Part shown: in pieces, positions 46,866 to 55,320 of the stretch
How the letters are laid out: each line of letters starts with the position of its first letter
Position numbering within the stretch: the first letter of the stretch is position 1
Assembly: GCF_943169825.2 (NCBI RefSeq)
Contig: NZ_OW968402.1
Span: forward strand, 2,046,001 to 2,110,000
Source: Varibaculum prostatecancerukia
GTDB lineage: Bacteria; Actinomycetota; Actinomycetes; Actinomycetales; Actinomycetaceae
Length of the DNA stretch: 64,000 nt
Direction: 5' to 3'
Made by a program: the position numbers and the translations under genes
The notes under the pieces: generated by a model
The model's input: the letters and a program-made list of their open reading frames with translations, nothing else
Told to the model about the DNA's origin: nothing
Databases searched by the model: none

Positions 46866-48041
46866 TTACTTATTTTTCTTCTGGTATTTCCGTAAGGTTT
46901 CTTCCAATGTTTTAGTGATTTCTTCCCGCAGCTCCGGCGGGGAAAGCACTTCTACAGAACCGGCATACTGCAATGCCCACCACACCATGGCATTTGGTTG
47001 AGCCCTCACATGTACTCGGTAGCAGTCACTGTCACCATCGGGCACAACCTGTGCATCTGGGAACCAAGAAAAAGTGCCGTCAAGCCCGCCGGTTACCCTA
47101 TATATGACGTCAACCGCCTGCCCGCTAAAAAAGTAAGGTCGCTCATTTACGTACCTAACGAAATCAAAATCTTCGCTATCCACGCTGTCCGCAGTGCCCT
47201 CTAAAATCTTGATATCGCTGATCCTATCGATAACGAAATGAAATATCCGGGTATTTTCGTTCGGGTGCGGATCTTCGCCCGCAAGCAGGTAGTAGTCCCC
47301 TCTTTTAAAAACCGTGGTGTAGGGATAGAACTCGTACTTTTTCCCGGATTCTTTCAAAACAGCCTGGTCTCTGAGCCTGCTAGATTCTGATCGCTGTTTT
47401 TTTCCCCGTCGAGATCGCTGATTCGGAGACCAGTATTTCCCTGGCGCCTGGCGCCCCTCTGCCTCTGGCCGCAACGCCACGTGGCTATAGGAGAAGCGAA
47501 TTTTGTACCCCCCACTCACAGCGCTATCAAGCTCAAGCAGAGTAGCTGGCACCCCGCTGAACATGGGGCGATCTGGGAAAAGTATTTGCCCGCTTTCGAG
47601 GTGTTCTGGCTTTACACCCGCCAGTGATGCCAGTAGGCTGCGCAAGTCGGCGACATCATCCGGGTAAAATCGTGACATCTGCAGCGCATCGGCAAGCACT
47701 CGCATTTGGGCAGGGCTAATAATGGCGGTGGCAAACCAGTCGGTGCGCCTTCCCCCTGGAGGCACCGGGATTTCGTCCTTTAAATCCTTGAACTGTTGAA
47801 CCCGAATTCCGAACGGCAACCGGTCCTCCCAAGACCCAAGGTGACTCAGATATTCGCGCGCGGTTCTCTCCGAGATTTCAGGAGGGTTCCATTCCAGATC
47901 CCCGCTGGCGAAGTCTTGGGCCAGGCTGAGCGCCGTCACTCCCTGATCAGGACTGGTATTTTCCAGCAAATACTTTAAAATAGCGAGCGCGTAACCGCGT
48001 TGCGTCTTTGCCTGAGACTTTTTGGATTCGCTGTTACCCAT
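46866..48041 (-). CDS. WYL-domain transcriptional regulator
   Basis: 391 aa. The N-terminal ~130 residues look like a winged-helix DNA-binding region (YALAILKYLLENTS, then ERTAREYLSHL). The WYL core follows, with IRFSYSHVALRP and FYPYTTVFKRGDYYLLAGED, then a WCX-like C-terminal extension. WYL proteins sense ligands or single-stranded nucleic acid and control DNA-damage, phage-defence or metabolic genes. The start is ATG 48041. Its targets are unclear; an FtsZ-like gene lies upstream on the same strand. Confidence 0.82.
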   Translation of the reverse strand: MGNSESKKSQAKTQRGYALAILKYLLENTSPDQGVTALSLAQDFASGDLEWNPPEISERTAREYLSHLGSWEDRLPFGIRVQQFKDLKDEIPVPPGGRRTDWFATAIISPAQMRVLADALQMSRFYPDDVADLRSLLASLAGVKPEHLESGQILFPDRPMFSGVPATLLELDSAVSGGYKIRFSYSHVALRPEAEGRQAPGKYWSPNQRSRRGKKQRSESSRLRDQAVLKESGKKYEFYPYTTVFKRGDYYLLAGEDPHPNENTRIFHFVIDRISDIKILEGTADSVDSEDFDFVRYVNERPYFFSGQAVDVIYRVTGGLDGTFSWFPDAQVVPDGDSDCYRVHVRAQPNAMVWWALQYAGSVEVLSPPELREEITKTLEETLRKYQKKNK

Positions 48042-48272
48042 AGACCAAGGCTAGTTCATTCCCGCTAAAACCGGAAGAGTTTTTCCGTATTACCCGCAGG
48101 ATTCTTCTGGTTTGCCGGCCGCCGATTACGGGAGACAAAAAATAGGTGCTTTCCAGATAGGTGCCCTAGGGTTTGCGAAGACCTGCCAGCGGCATCGGAA
48201 TATGAGCCTAGCCGCGACAAACAGCCAACTAACGCAGTAGCTGGGAAAAAAGTTTAAGTAGGACTAAACTGC

Positions 48273-48860
48273 CTAGATCAGTTCGGCCACCTTAACGGCA
48301 AGCTCTTCATCAATTTTTCCATAAACCTGATCTAAGGAAGCACCCAAATCTGCCTTAGCCAGCAGTTCTTCTCCAGATACGGTCACGACTTGATCCGCAA
48401 ATTTTGAAAGTTCTGCATGTGCCGCTGCCGCTTTCTGGGCACGTTTTTCACCCTCGAAAGGAATGGGCATGGACACCACGGCAGAAACCTTGGCTCCCAA
48501 TTCTTTGCCGATTTCGGCTACAAAAGGTGCCGCGCTAGAGCCGGTAAATCCCCCCATCCCTGCGAGTACTACGATAGCGCTGGTGCCGTTGAGCGCATCG
48601 CGAATCTCACCCGCATGCAAGCTAAGGACTTCTTGCCAGCGATCATCGTCAACCTCGGAATCTCCCTCAATATCGAGGCTGGTTAACGCAATCTTTTCTT
48701 GAGCCTGCGCCTGATCTAGGCTGTCCTGCGGCCGATTCAGGGCAATGGTTCGCACCGAGGTTCCCGTTGCCGCGACTTCCTTCGCAAACTTGTGAGTGAA
48801 AACGTCGAGAACGGTAGTACCCATTCCCCCGATGCCAACAACTGCGGTTACCTTGCCCAT
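48273..48860 (-). CDS. Stand-alone FtsZ-like GTPase domain
   Basis: 195 aa matching the N-terminal Rossmann half of FtsZ/tubulin: glycine loop VVGIGGMGTTV at residues ~7-17, TIALNRPQDSL where FtsZ has the nucleotide-contacting AINTDAQ segment, the tubulin-signature-like loop AGMGGFTGSSAAPFVAEIGKE (residues ~100-119; GGGTGTG in true FtsZ), the strand ending in MPIPFEGEKR, and the H7 region up to KVAELI. It stops just where FtsZ has the T7 catalytic loop and lacks the whole C-terminal domain and tail. ATG 48860 follows GGAGGAG, so it looks like an expressed gene and not debris. Role unknown. Confidence 0.8.
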   Translation of the reverse strand: MGKVTAVVGIGGMGTTVLDVFTHKFAKEVAATGTSVRTIALNRPQDSLDQAQAQEKIALTSLDIEGDSEVDDDRWQEVLSLHAGEIRDALNGTSAIVVLAGMGGFTGSSAAPFVAEIGKELGAKVSAVVSMPIPFEGEKRAQKAAAAHAELSKFADQVVTVSGEELLAKADLGASLDQVYGKIDEELAVKVAELI

Positions 48861-49070
48861 GACTCCTCCAAAAAGCTAGCTGCGACTAATGTTTTCCTAG
48901 CTTACAAACTCCGGAAATAATACGGCAGATTTCTTCCGTTTTACTGTTTTTGACTTACCATTAAGTAGTACCCAGTCCCCATAGCCTGATAGCAGGAAAT
49001 CTCTTGTTCGTCACCGCAAAAACCGCGAACAGTATTAGTTTCCCAGTAAAATAGCACCAAGGAGAAAACC

Positions 49071-49817
49071 ATGTTTTACGCGATGAGTGACATACATGGA
49101 TACTTGGACGCCCTGGAAGCAGCGCTGAAGCGTATTCCCGATTTGGAGGCAACCCTAACTGGCGACCCCGAATCACACAGGCTGATTTTTCTTGGTGATT
49201 ATGTTGATCAAGGGCCCCATAGCCGCGAAGTATTACAACGCATTTACGACCTACAAACTACCTACCCAGACAATGTAGTGGTCATCAAGGGGAATCATGA
49301 CGAATGGCTTATCGACTTCCTGACTACCCGGGACTGCCTGGCGACAACCACCTATATCCCCGAGACTCTACTGAGCTTTTTAGACGGGGTAGACCGCGAA
49401 GCGGTAAAAACCGAACTCGCAGACAGGGATCCCGAGACAGCCCTGCAGGCGATCCGCGACCAGATTCACGCCCAATATCCTCAGCTGGTGCGCTGGCTGA
49501 AAAACTTGCCGAGCTATTGGAAAACCCCAACCCAGGTGTTTGTTCACGCCGGAATCGACGAGGACGCGCAGGAATACTGGGAGCTGGGAACTTCCGAAGA
49601 CATCATGCTAAACAAATTCCCCGCCACTACCGGACCGTTCCTGATAGATATTATTGCCGGTCACATCGGAACCTACGCTTTAGCAAGTGACCAAAATTTC
49701 CATGACATCTACTTTGACGGATTCTCGCATTACTTTATCGACGGCACCGTCGGAGTATCCGTCCGCATCCCAGTTCTAACCTATGACCCCACTACCGGCC
49801 GCTACGGATCGGTCTAG
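49071..49817 (+). CDS. Calcineurin-like metallophosphatase (PP2A/ApaH-like)
   Basis: 248 aa with the metal-binding series MSDIHGYLDAL, IFLGDYVDQGPHS, IKGNHDEW, VHAGID and IAGHIGT. This is the serine/threonine phosphatase / diadenosine tetraphosphatase group; the substrate cannot be decided. ATG 49071 follows CAAGGAGAAAA. It is the last chromosomal-type gene before the accessory island; the left flanking repeat starts 66 bases after its stop. Confidence 0.9.
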   Translation: MFYAMSDIHGYLDALEAALKRIPDLEATLTGDPESHRLIFLGDYVDQGPHSREVLQRIYDLQTTYPDNVVVIKGNHDEWLIDFLTTRDCLATTTYIPETLLSFLDGVDREAVKTELADRDPETALQAIRDQIHAQYPQLVRWLKNLPSYWKTPTQVFVHAGIDEDAQEYWELGTSEDIMLNKFPATTGPFLIDIIAGHIGTYALASDQNFHDIYFDGFSHYFIDGTVGVSVRIPVLTYDPTTGRYGSV

Positions 49818-49882
49818 CAGACCCGACGGCATAAGAATCCGAAATCTCCAGTGCCAGCAACACTTCGTGTTGCGCCAACGAA

Positions 49883-49960
49883 GTGGAGCTAGCGGGACTC
49901 GGCGGTGCTACGCACCAGCAAGGATTTTCGGAGCTGTTCTGGGGATACACAGCCTCCGAG
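49883..49960. repeat. Left copy of island-flanking structured repeat
   Basis: Bases 49883-49923 (41 nt) are identical to 63434-63474. After one mismatch a further 10 bases match (TTTTCGGAGC). A 14-base insertion follows, then ACAGCCTCCGA is again shared. The tRNA-like right part of the other copy is missing. It marks the left edge of the accessory island. Confidence 0.85.
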
Positions 49961-50009
49961 AATTAATCCCACCTACATTCCCACTCGAATAGTGAAGCGT
50001 CTGTAAGTC

Positions 50010-50171
50010 TTGGGGTGGCTGGTCTGGGATTGGCTGGCAGGATTGGTATTGGCCGATACCGATTTCGAGAAGACTCGCGCAATAACACCGCACGTCGTGT
50101 TCAACCAATACGGGGCGAACAGTCAGCAAATTGGTTCAGTCGGCACACTTAACATTGGCAGGAGGTTGTGA
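50010..50171 (+). pseudogene. Short or 5'-truncated frame ending in an NQxGxNxxQI-type tail
   Basis: An open frame from about 50010 to the TGA at 50169-50171 encodes ~53 residues. It lacks a good start and begins just inside the island edge, so it is probably the end of a gene cut by recombination. Its C-terminus reads VVFNQYGANSQQIGSVGTLN, very like the N-terminal motif of the next protein. The stop overlaps the next ATG (TGATG). Confidence 0.5.
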
Positions 50172-50809
50172 TGCCAGAAGGACAGATCGCACCCGTAGAG
50201 CCAGCGCCGCCAAACGCAATGGTTCTCAATCAGCTCGGGTCAAACGGTATTCAGATTGCTCACGCAGGTACCATCAACGCCCCTATCCACATCATGGTGC
50301 CAACACCCCTCGGGACTGCGGGAACACCTGCCATCCAGGTTGCTTTAAGTAGCGACTACTACCAGCTGATCGTAACTCCAGATTTTGCTCCGAACGCCCG
50401 ATCGGTCCCTATGGATCATCAGCGCGCCTTGATTGAAAACATGTGCCCCACAAATCGCGAGCAGCTGAACAAACTCGACAAAGACGTCATTGAGATGCTG
50501 AAGACCTACCCCGCGCTCATCATGAACGAGAACGACGACTTTTGTAAGGCCAGCACGGAGCAGGTCGCTTATTTTGCTGCGGTCACGAACATCCGCAACG
50601 GTGTACGCGGAATCAAAATTGAATACGTCCCGTTAACAGAAATCCCGCAACAACGCATCAACGACCTCCTCGAAGAACTTGACCTATCCGGCAACGACAA
50701 ATTCAACGAGCTCAACCGCACCCACTGGGCCGTCAAGAACGTCAATCTCATCTATGAACTAGCCAAAGCTGGAATTAGCGTACTAGCTCCAACCTTCGTC
50801 CAAAGCTAG
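50171..50809 (+). CDS. Unknown protein with NQxGxNxxQI motif
   Basis: 212 aa, ATG 50171 after a strong AGGAGG. Residues ~19-43 hold NQLGSNGIQIAHAGTINAP, a motif echoed at the end of the preceding frame. Similar Asn/Gly/Ile patterns occur in multi-component mobile-element and defence-linked proteins, but I cannot name a family. The rest is a soluble, mostly helical domain. No membrane segment or catalytic motif is seen. It lies in the island, upstream of the iron-box operon. Confidence 0.6.
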   Translation: MPEGQIAPVEPAPPNAMVLNQLGSNGIQIAHAGTINAPIHIMVPTPLGTAGTPAIQVALSSDYYQLIVTPDFAPNARSVPMDHQRALIENMCPTNREQLNKLDKDVIEMLKTYPALIMNENDDFCKASTEQVAYFAAVTNIRNGVRGIKIEYVPLTEIPQQRINDLLEELDLSGNDKFNELNRTHWAVKNVNLIYELAKAGISVLAPTFVQS

Positions 50810-50954
50810 GCTCAGCACGAGACAGCGCGAACTAGATAGACGTTCGCGCGATGCGTCCCCTAACTTAGGCTAACTACTGAGGGCGCGCACCCATCTGGTG
50901 ACCTCCTGTGAGTCTGGTCAGAATGTGGCGAAAGATACATCAGCTATAGTATGC

Positions 50955-50973
50955 TTAGGTAAGGCTAACCTAA
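50955..50973. promoter_or_regulatory. DtxR/IdeR-type iron box
   Basis: TTAGGTAAGGCTAACCTAA matches the consensus TTAGGTTAGGCTAACCTAA at 18 of 19 positions. It directly follows a -10-like TATAGT (50945) and lies 15 bases before the methyltransferase start, so an iron-loaded DtxR-type repressor would block transcription. Confidence 0.85.
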
Positions 50974-50988
50974 TCTACTGGAGGTGTA

Positions 50989-51756
50989 ATGCTGAATCCT
51001 AAAATCGATTTAGATGGAATGAACAAGTACATCTACGACAGCGAATGGTCAGACTTATGGCAGACCTATTTTTCTGAGCGTCCAACTACGCAAGCGACTG
51101 CCGACTTCCTAGCTTCTTTAATTCCTGGGGGTCGAGCCTTGGAGATCGGAATCGGCAGTGGCCGTGTAGCAATTCCACTAGCTGCACGCGGCGTCAAAGT
51201 CACCGGAATTGACACTTCTGTTCACATGCTTAAATATCTTGAAAAAAATGATACCGAATGCTCAGTTGAAGCAATTCAAGGCGACGCTCAAAGTTTCGAC
51301 TTAGCTACCAAAGATTTCGATCTTGTATATTTTGTTTCCTGGGGACTGCACATGTTACTGACCGATGAGGCTCAACAGGCTTGTTTCGATAGGGCATCTC
51401 TTCATTTGAAGAAGGGAGGCTATTTTGTCATCGAACTAATGTGTTCAGAAGGCTATCCTTTCGGTGACTCAGACATTAAAGCACTTAAAATTGATAAAGG
51501 TTCGGTTATTGCTGCAGGTGAAATACATAATCCTACACAGCGTCTACTATTGAATGCTTATCTTATTTTTAACGATGGGGAAGCGCCCAGAGTTCACACT
51601 TCGGCATCACATTACTGTACTGCTGATCAGTTGGACATAATGGCGTCTAATAGCGGACTAGAACTATATCACGCTTACGAGTCATGGGATAGAGCTCCGA
51701 TTATTGAGGATTCACCTACGATGATTCGAGTTTACCGGAAGTGCCGCGATGACTAA
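50989..51756 (+). CDS. SAM-dependent methyltransferase, iron-box controlled
   Basis: 255 aa class I methyltransferase: motif I ALEIGIGSGRVAIPLAARG, motif II VTGIDTSVHML, and DLVYFVSWGLHMLL as post-I. The C-terminal part looks like small-molecule or peptide methyltransferases. ATG 50989 follows TGGAGGTG. It overlaps the next gene by eight bases. Iron control and island context suggest that it modifies the RiPP product or handles a precursor; this is inference. Base composition is more A+T-rich than the flanking chromosome. Confidence 0.82.
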   Translation: MLNPKIDLDGMNKYIYDSEWSDLWQTYFSERPTTQATADFLASLIPGGRALEIGIGSGRVAIPLAARGVKVTGIDTSVHMLKYLEKNDTECSVEAIQGDAQSFDLATKDFDLVYFVSWGLHMLLTDEAQQACFDRASLHLKKGGYFVIELMCSEGYPFGDSDIKALKIDKGSVIAAGEIHNPTQRLLLNAYLIFNDGEAPRVHTSASHYCTADQLDIMASNSGLELYHAYESWDRAPIIEDSPTMIRVYRKCRDD

Positions 51757-52501
51757 CCAAGCATTTCCTCCAAGATCAGGGCTAGACGTGTCCATGGTTG
51801 ATACAGAGATAGAAGTCCAGAATGGATATTGGACATTCTCTAATGGAGTCGCAAATTCTTTTGTAAGTCACGTCCGCAAATCTGTGCCTTTGTACGACGA
51901 GGGACATTTCATGGCAGCCGAGTTGGCCAGTTGCTTTTTGCTTCCAAAAGGAAAAGCCTACGAGCTCGGTGTTTCCACTGGTGAACTCATTAAAAAGCTA
52001 GCCCGTCATAATCCTCGAACACGATCGGTAAAATGGATAGGTCTCGACTGCGAGAGCGAAATGATTGCAAAAGCTCGCGAACACTGTGCCGGGATAGACA
52101 ATATTGAGTTGATAGAAGCGAACTTAGAAGACTTTGAGTTTGATAAATGCGATTTTGTCGTTGATTTTCTAACAACACAGTTTTTGAATCGCTCCGCGAA
52201 ACGTGCATTATTTAGGAAAATATACGAAAGCCTGCGAGAGGGCGGAGCATTTTTTACGTACTCGAAAATACTTCAGCAGGATGCCTTTTTTCAAGAACTT
52301 GCACTGCTACTTTACTCACGATTTAAAACCTTTAACGGGTTGAGTGCCGAACAGGTCGTAACAAAATCTGAAAGTGTTTACGGTGTTATTAAACCCGAAT
52401 CTACCGTTTCCATGATTGAATTGTTGCACGATGTAGGATTTGAGAAAGTAACTCCCGCTATTAGATACATAAATTTCGAGGGGTTCTTAGCGGTAAAGTG
52501 A
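51749..52501 (+). CDS. CmoA-like SAM-binding enzyme
   Basis: 250 aa. The layout follows CmoA (carboxy-SAM synthase): F-x-x-x-V start (SNGVANSFVSHVRKSVPLYD), motif I AYELGVSTGELIKKLAR, IGLDCESEMIAKAREHC, FLTTQFLNRSAKRALFRKIY and a C-terminal NFEGFLAVK. CmoA normally makes carboxy-SAM from SAM and prephenate for tRNA; no CmoB is seen here. In this setting it may supply a carboxymethyl or methyl group for a secondary metabolite. Translation is coupled to the preceding gene. Confidence 0.7.
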   Translation: MTNQAFPPRSGLDVSMVDTEIEVQNGYWTFSNGVANSFVSHVRKSVPLYDEGHFMAAELASCFLLPKGKAYELGVSTGELIKKLARHNPRTRSVKWIGLDCESEMIAKAREHCAGIDNIELIEANLEDFEFDKCDFVVDFLTTQFLNRSAKRALFRKIYESLREGGAFFTYSKILQQDAFFQELALLLYSRFKTFNGLSAEQVVTKSESVYGVIKPESTVSMIELLHDVGFEKVTPAIRYINFEGFLAVK

Positions 52502-52512
52502 TTACGAGCTGT

Positions 52513-53274
52513 TCATCGGAAGATGAACTGTTTAATTTCCCCATCGTACACTTCGATGGCTTCTACTCCGTAGACATCAGAGATCAGTTCTGTAGACAGT
52601 GTGTTTGCCGGACAACCCTGGCAAGCTATTGAGCCATGCTTCATGACGATAACTTCGTCGCAGTATCGTGCCACAAGGTTCAGGTCGTGCAGGACAATGA
52701 CTGCTGTAGGTGCGACTTCACGTACGAGAGCAAGAACCTGATGCTGGTATTTCACATCTAGGTGATTAGTTGGTTCATCCAGAAGCATACATGGACATTG
52801 TTGAGTTAAAGCTCTAGCGATTAGGACACGTTGGCGTTCCCCGCCTGAAAGTGTTGTGAAATACCTGTTTTTGACATTACTCATACCGACTCTTTGTAGT
52901 GCTTGGCTGGCAAGTTCATAGTCGGTATCTGAGTAGCCTTGGAAATCGGTGCGGTGAGGAGCTCGTCCCAAAAGGACGAACTCCTCCACACGCATCCGGT
53001 CAGTGTCATGCTCAAATTGCGATACCACAGATATTTTCTTGCCAATCTGCGATGCTCGCATTTTATGTAATGGTTTTCCTTCGAGTGCAATTGTTCCTGT
53101 GCTAAGGGGTTGCGCTCCAAATAGGGAGCGCAGTAGTGTTGTTTTCCCTGAGCCGTTGGGTCCTGCTATACCGAGAATATTTCCAGGCTTTACTTGAAAT
53201 GAAATCTGGTTAATGGCTGTGTAGGAGCCAAATTTTACGGTTGCTTCTGTCACAGTCAAAGGAAAATCGTTCAC
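52513..53274 (-). CDS. FecE/BtuD-type siderophore ABC importer ATPase
   Basis: 253 aa: Walker A GIAGPNGSGKTTLLRSLFG, signature LSGGERQRVLIARAL, Walker B MLLDEPTNHLD and the switch His in VVLHDLNL. The sequence is typical of ferric-siderophore, heme or cobalamin importers. It is the last gene of the minus-strand operon that starts at the S9 hydrolase. Confidence 0.93.
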   Translation of the reverse strand: MNDFPLTVTEATVKFGSYTAINQISFQVKPGNILGIAGPNGSGKTTLLRSLFGAQPLSTGTIALEGKPLHKMRASQIGKKISVVSQFEHDTDRMRVEEFVLLGRAPHRTDFQGYSDTDYELASQALQRVGMSNVKNRYFTTLSGGERQRVLIARALTQQCPCMLLDEPTNHLDVKYQHQVLALVREVAPTAVIVLHDLNLVARYCDEVIVMKHGSIACQGCPANTLSTELISDVYGVEAIEVYDGEIKQFIFR

Positions 53275-53282
53275 GGTTTCTC

Positions 53283-54272
53283 CTATTTGCGGATTTGATC
53301 TGCGAGTTCAATGGTGCCGTATAGTGCTGTGGGCGAAGCATAGGCAATTGCAGACTCAGCAAAGAAAATCTGGTTGTTCTTCACAGCCTTCATGTCTTTG
53401 TATCCAGGGATTTTCTCCAAACGCGCCATGGTTGATTCTTTAGTTGCCCCGCCCATTCCCAGGAGGACGATAATCATATCTGGGTCGGACTTGACAAAAG
53501 CTTCTTCCGCAATTGGGCCTTGATGGGGATGATAGTTTGGATCGATAGCAGACTTTAGATCCAAAGTTTTTGAAATTTCTCCCATGACCCCTTTGGTTCC
53601 GTAACTGTAGAGTCCTTCGTCTTCACCGTAGTAGTAGGCGTAAGAGACGCTGCGACCTTGTCCTGGCTTTTCTTTAGCTATTTGGTCTATTTTGGATTTA
53701 AGATCATCAGTTGTTTGCTTGGCTTTTTCTTGTGTTCCTAACAAGTTCCCAATTGTCGTTATTTCACCTAGAATCGCATTGAATGACTCATTTTCTTTTT
53801 GATCAGGGTAGAAGTAGTGACATTCTGGTGCGTCAACGATTGCGGGAATTTTCTTTTCTAGTACTGCATCTGGGGATAGCCCGCCTGATTCAAAACCTCC
53901 GCCATATACTAAGTCTGGCTTTTTGGAGATAAGAGCTTCCATGGAAATTGGTTCTTGGATTGCCTCAATTTTATCAACCTTACCAGCCATCCAGGCCGCA
54001 GGTTCTTCACCCCATTCGTTTGCTCGCAAAATCACCTTGTCTTCTGCCCCTGCTGCAGCAAGGTATGCAAGTCCAGTGACGCCAAGTGAGACAACCCTTG
54101 ATGGACTGGTAGCAAAAGTCTGTTCTTTGCCGCAGTTAGTCACTGTAATCCCTTTGGACTGATTTGACGATGATGATGTCTGACCTGACGGCGCTGATGA
54201 GCATGCAGATAACCCCATAGCCAGGCATACAACCGAGGTCATCAGTGTAGTCAGTTTTTTACTTTGTCGCAT
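53283..54272 (-). CDS. FecB-type substrate-binding lipoprotein
   Basis: 329 aa. A basic start and lipobox (CLAMGLSACSS) are followed by the two-lobed periplasmic-binding fold of the iron-siderophore class: RVVSLGVTGLAYLAAAG, ISMEALISKKPDLVYGG and the long connecting helix. The start is ATG 54272 behind AAAGGAGAAAC; an upstream in-frame start would bury the signal peptide. Anchored outside the membrane, it should capture the metal complex. Confidence 0.92.
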   Translation of the reverse strand: MRQSKKLTTLMTSVVCLAMGLSACSSAPSGQTSSSSNQSKGITVTNCGKEQTFATSPSRVVSLGVTGLAYLAAAGAEDKVILRANEWGEEPAAWMAGKVDKIEAIQEPISMEALISKKPDLVYGGGFESGGLSPDAVLEKKIPAIVDAPECHYFYPDQKENESFNAILGEITTIGNLLGTQEKAKQTTDDLKSKIDQIAKEKPGQGRSVSYAYYYGEDEGLYSYGTKGVMGEISKTLDLKSAIDPNYHPHQGPIAEEAFVKSDPDMIIVLLGMGGATKESTMARLEKIPGYKDMKAVKNNQIFFAESAIAYASPTALYGTIELADQIRK

Positions 54273-54286
54273 TGTTTCTCCTTTGG

Positions 54287-55306
54287 TTATTGTGCGTTCT
54301 TCTTGATTAAAGCCATCAACATCGGCGTGCCCACTAAGGCCGTGAGGATTCCGATGGGTAGTTCTGCTGGACGAATAATTAGACGGGCACACAAATCTGC
54401 CACGACAACGAGAAGTCCGCCAGAAAACATAGCCACGGGTAGCGTATTTCTAGTAGTTGATCCAACAAGCAATCTGGCAAGATGAGGAATGACTAACCCA
54501 ATAAACCCGATTGCTCCAGTTATCGAGACGAGAACTGCAACAGTAAAAGCTATGATTGAAATGAGTAAAGCCCGGTAAATGCGAGGGTTTGTACCCAAGG
54601 ATCTTGCACAATCGTCCCCGAGATTTAGCACATCAACGCGACGCCCCATAAGAAAGAACAATACGAAGGCAAGTGTTGTACAAATGGTCGCTATCCATAC
54701 GTCATTCCATGATGCTGAGGTGAGCGAACCGAGCATCCAGAACACAACAGACTTTGCCCCAGCAGCGTTTTTGGCCGTTACCGTGATTAGACTCGTGAGC
54801 GCTGAGAAAAAATAGTTAACAGCCATACCAGCGAAAATAATCCGTGCTGGAGTGATACGCCCTCCAGCACTAGCAAGGAAACCGACACAAACCATAGCAA
54901 GAAGCGCTCCGAGAAAAGCCCCAACTGTGACACCAAGTGAAGCAAGAAATACGTGAGAACTTCCTAAAACAATGACAAGAGCAGCTCCAGTTGATGCTCC
55001 AGATGAGATACCTAAAATGTAAGGGTCACCCAATGGATTCCTCAATAGTGACTGGGTGATAAGCCCACACATAGCCAGCCCAGCTCCTGTTGCAAATCCC
55101 AGCAAAACACGCGGCAAACGAATTTCCGTGATAACTTGTTGATCCGCTCCGTCAACAGTGCCACCCAACATGTCATGAATAGCCTGTACTACCAAAGAAA
55201 CTGAAATATCAGTAGCGCCAAAAGAAATGCCAAACACTATGCAGACGCAGACCAATGCAAGAAGTGCGATTAAGAGCAGAGAACGTTGTAGCCGAGTACC
55301 TAACAC
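54287..55306 (-). CDS. FecCD-type siderophore ABC importer permease
   Basis: 339 aa with about ten helices and family landmarks: EIRLPRVLLGFATGAGLAMCG, NPLGDPYILGISSGASTGAA and the coupling region GAIGFIGLVIPHLARLLVG. A single permease gene suggests a homodimeric pore. It lies 14 bases after the hydrolase stop. Confidence 0.93.
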   Translation of the reverse strand: MLGTRLQRSLLLIALLALVCVCIVFGISFGATDISVSLVVQAIHDMLGGTVDGADQQVITEIRLPRVLLGFATGAGLAMCGLITQSLLRNPLGDPYILGISSGASTGAALVIVLGSSHVFLASLGVTVGAFLGALLAMVCVGFLASAGGRITPARIIFAGMAVNYFFSALTSLITVTAKNAAGAKSVVFWMLGSLTSASWNDVWIATICTTLAFVLFFLMGRRVDVLNLGDDCARSLGTNPRIYRALLISIIAFTVAVLVSITGAIGFIGLVIPHLARLLVGSTTRNTLPVAMFSGGLLVVVADLCARLIIRPAELPIGILTALVGTPMLMALIKKNAQ

Positions 55307-55320
55307 TTTATCTCACTTCC

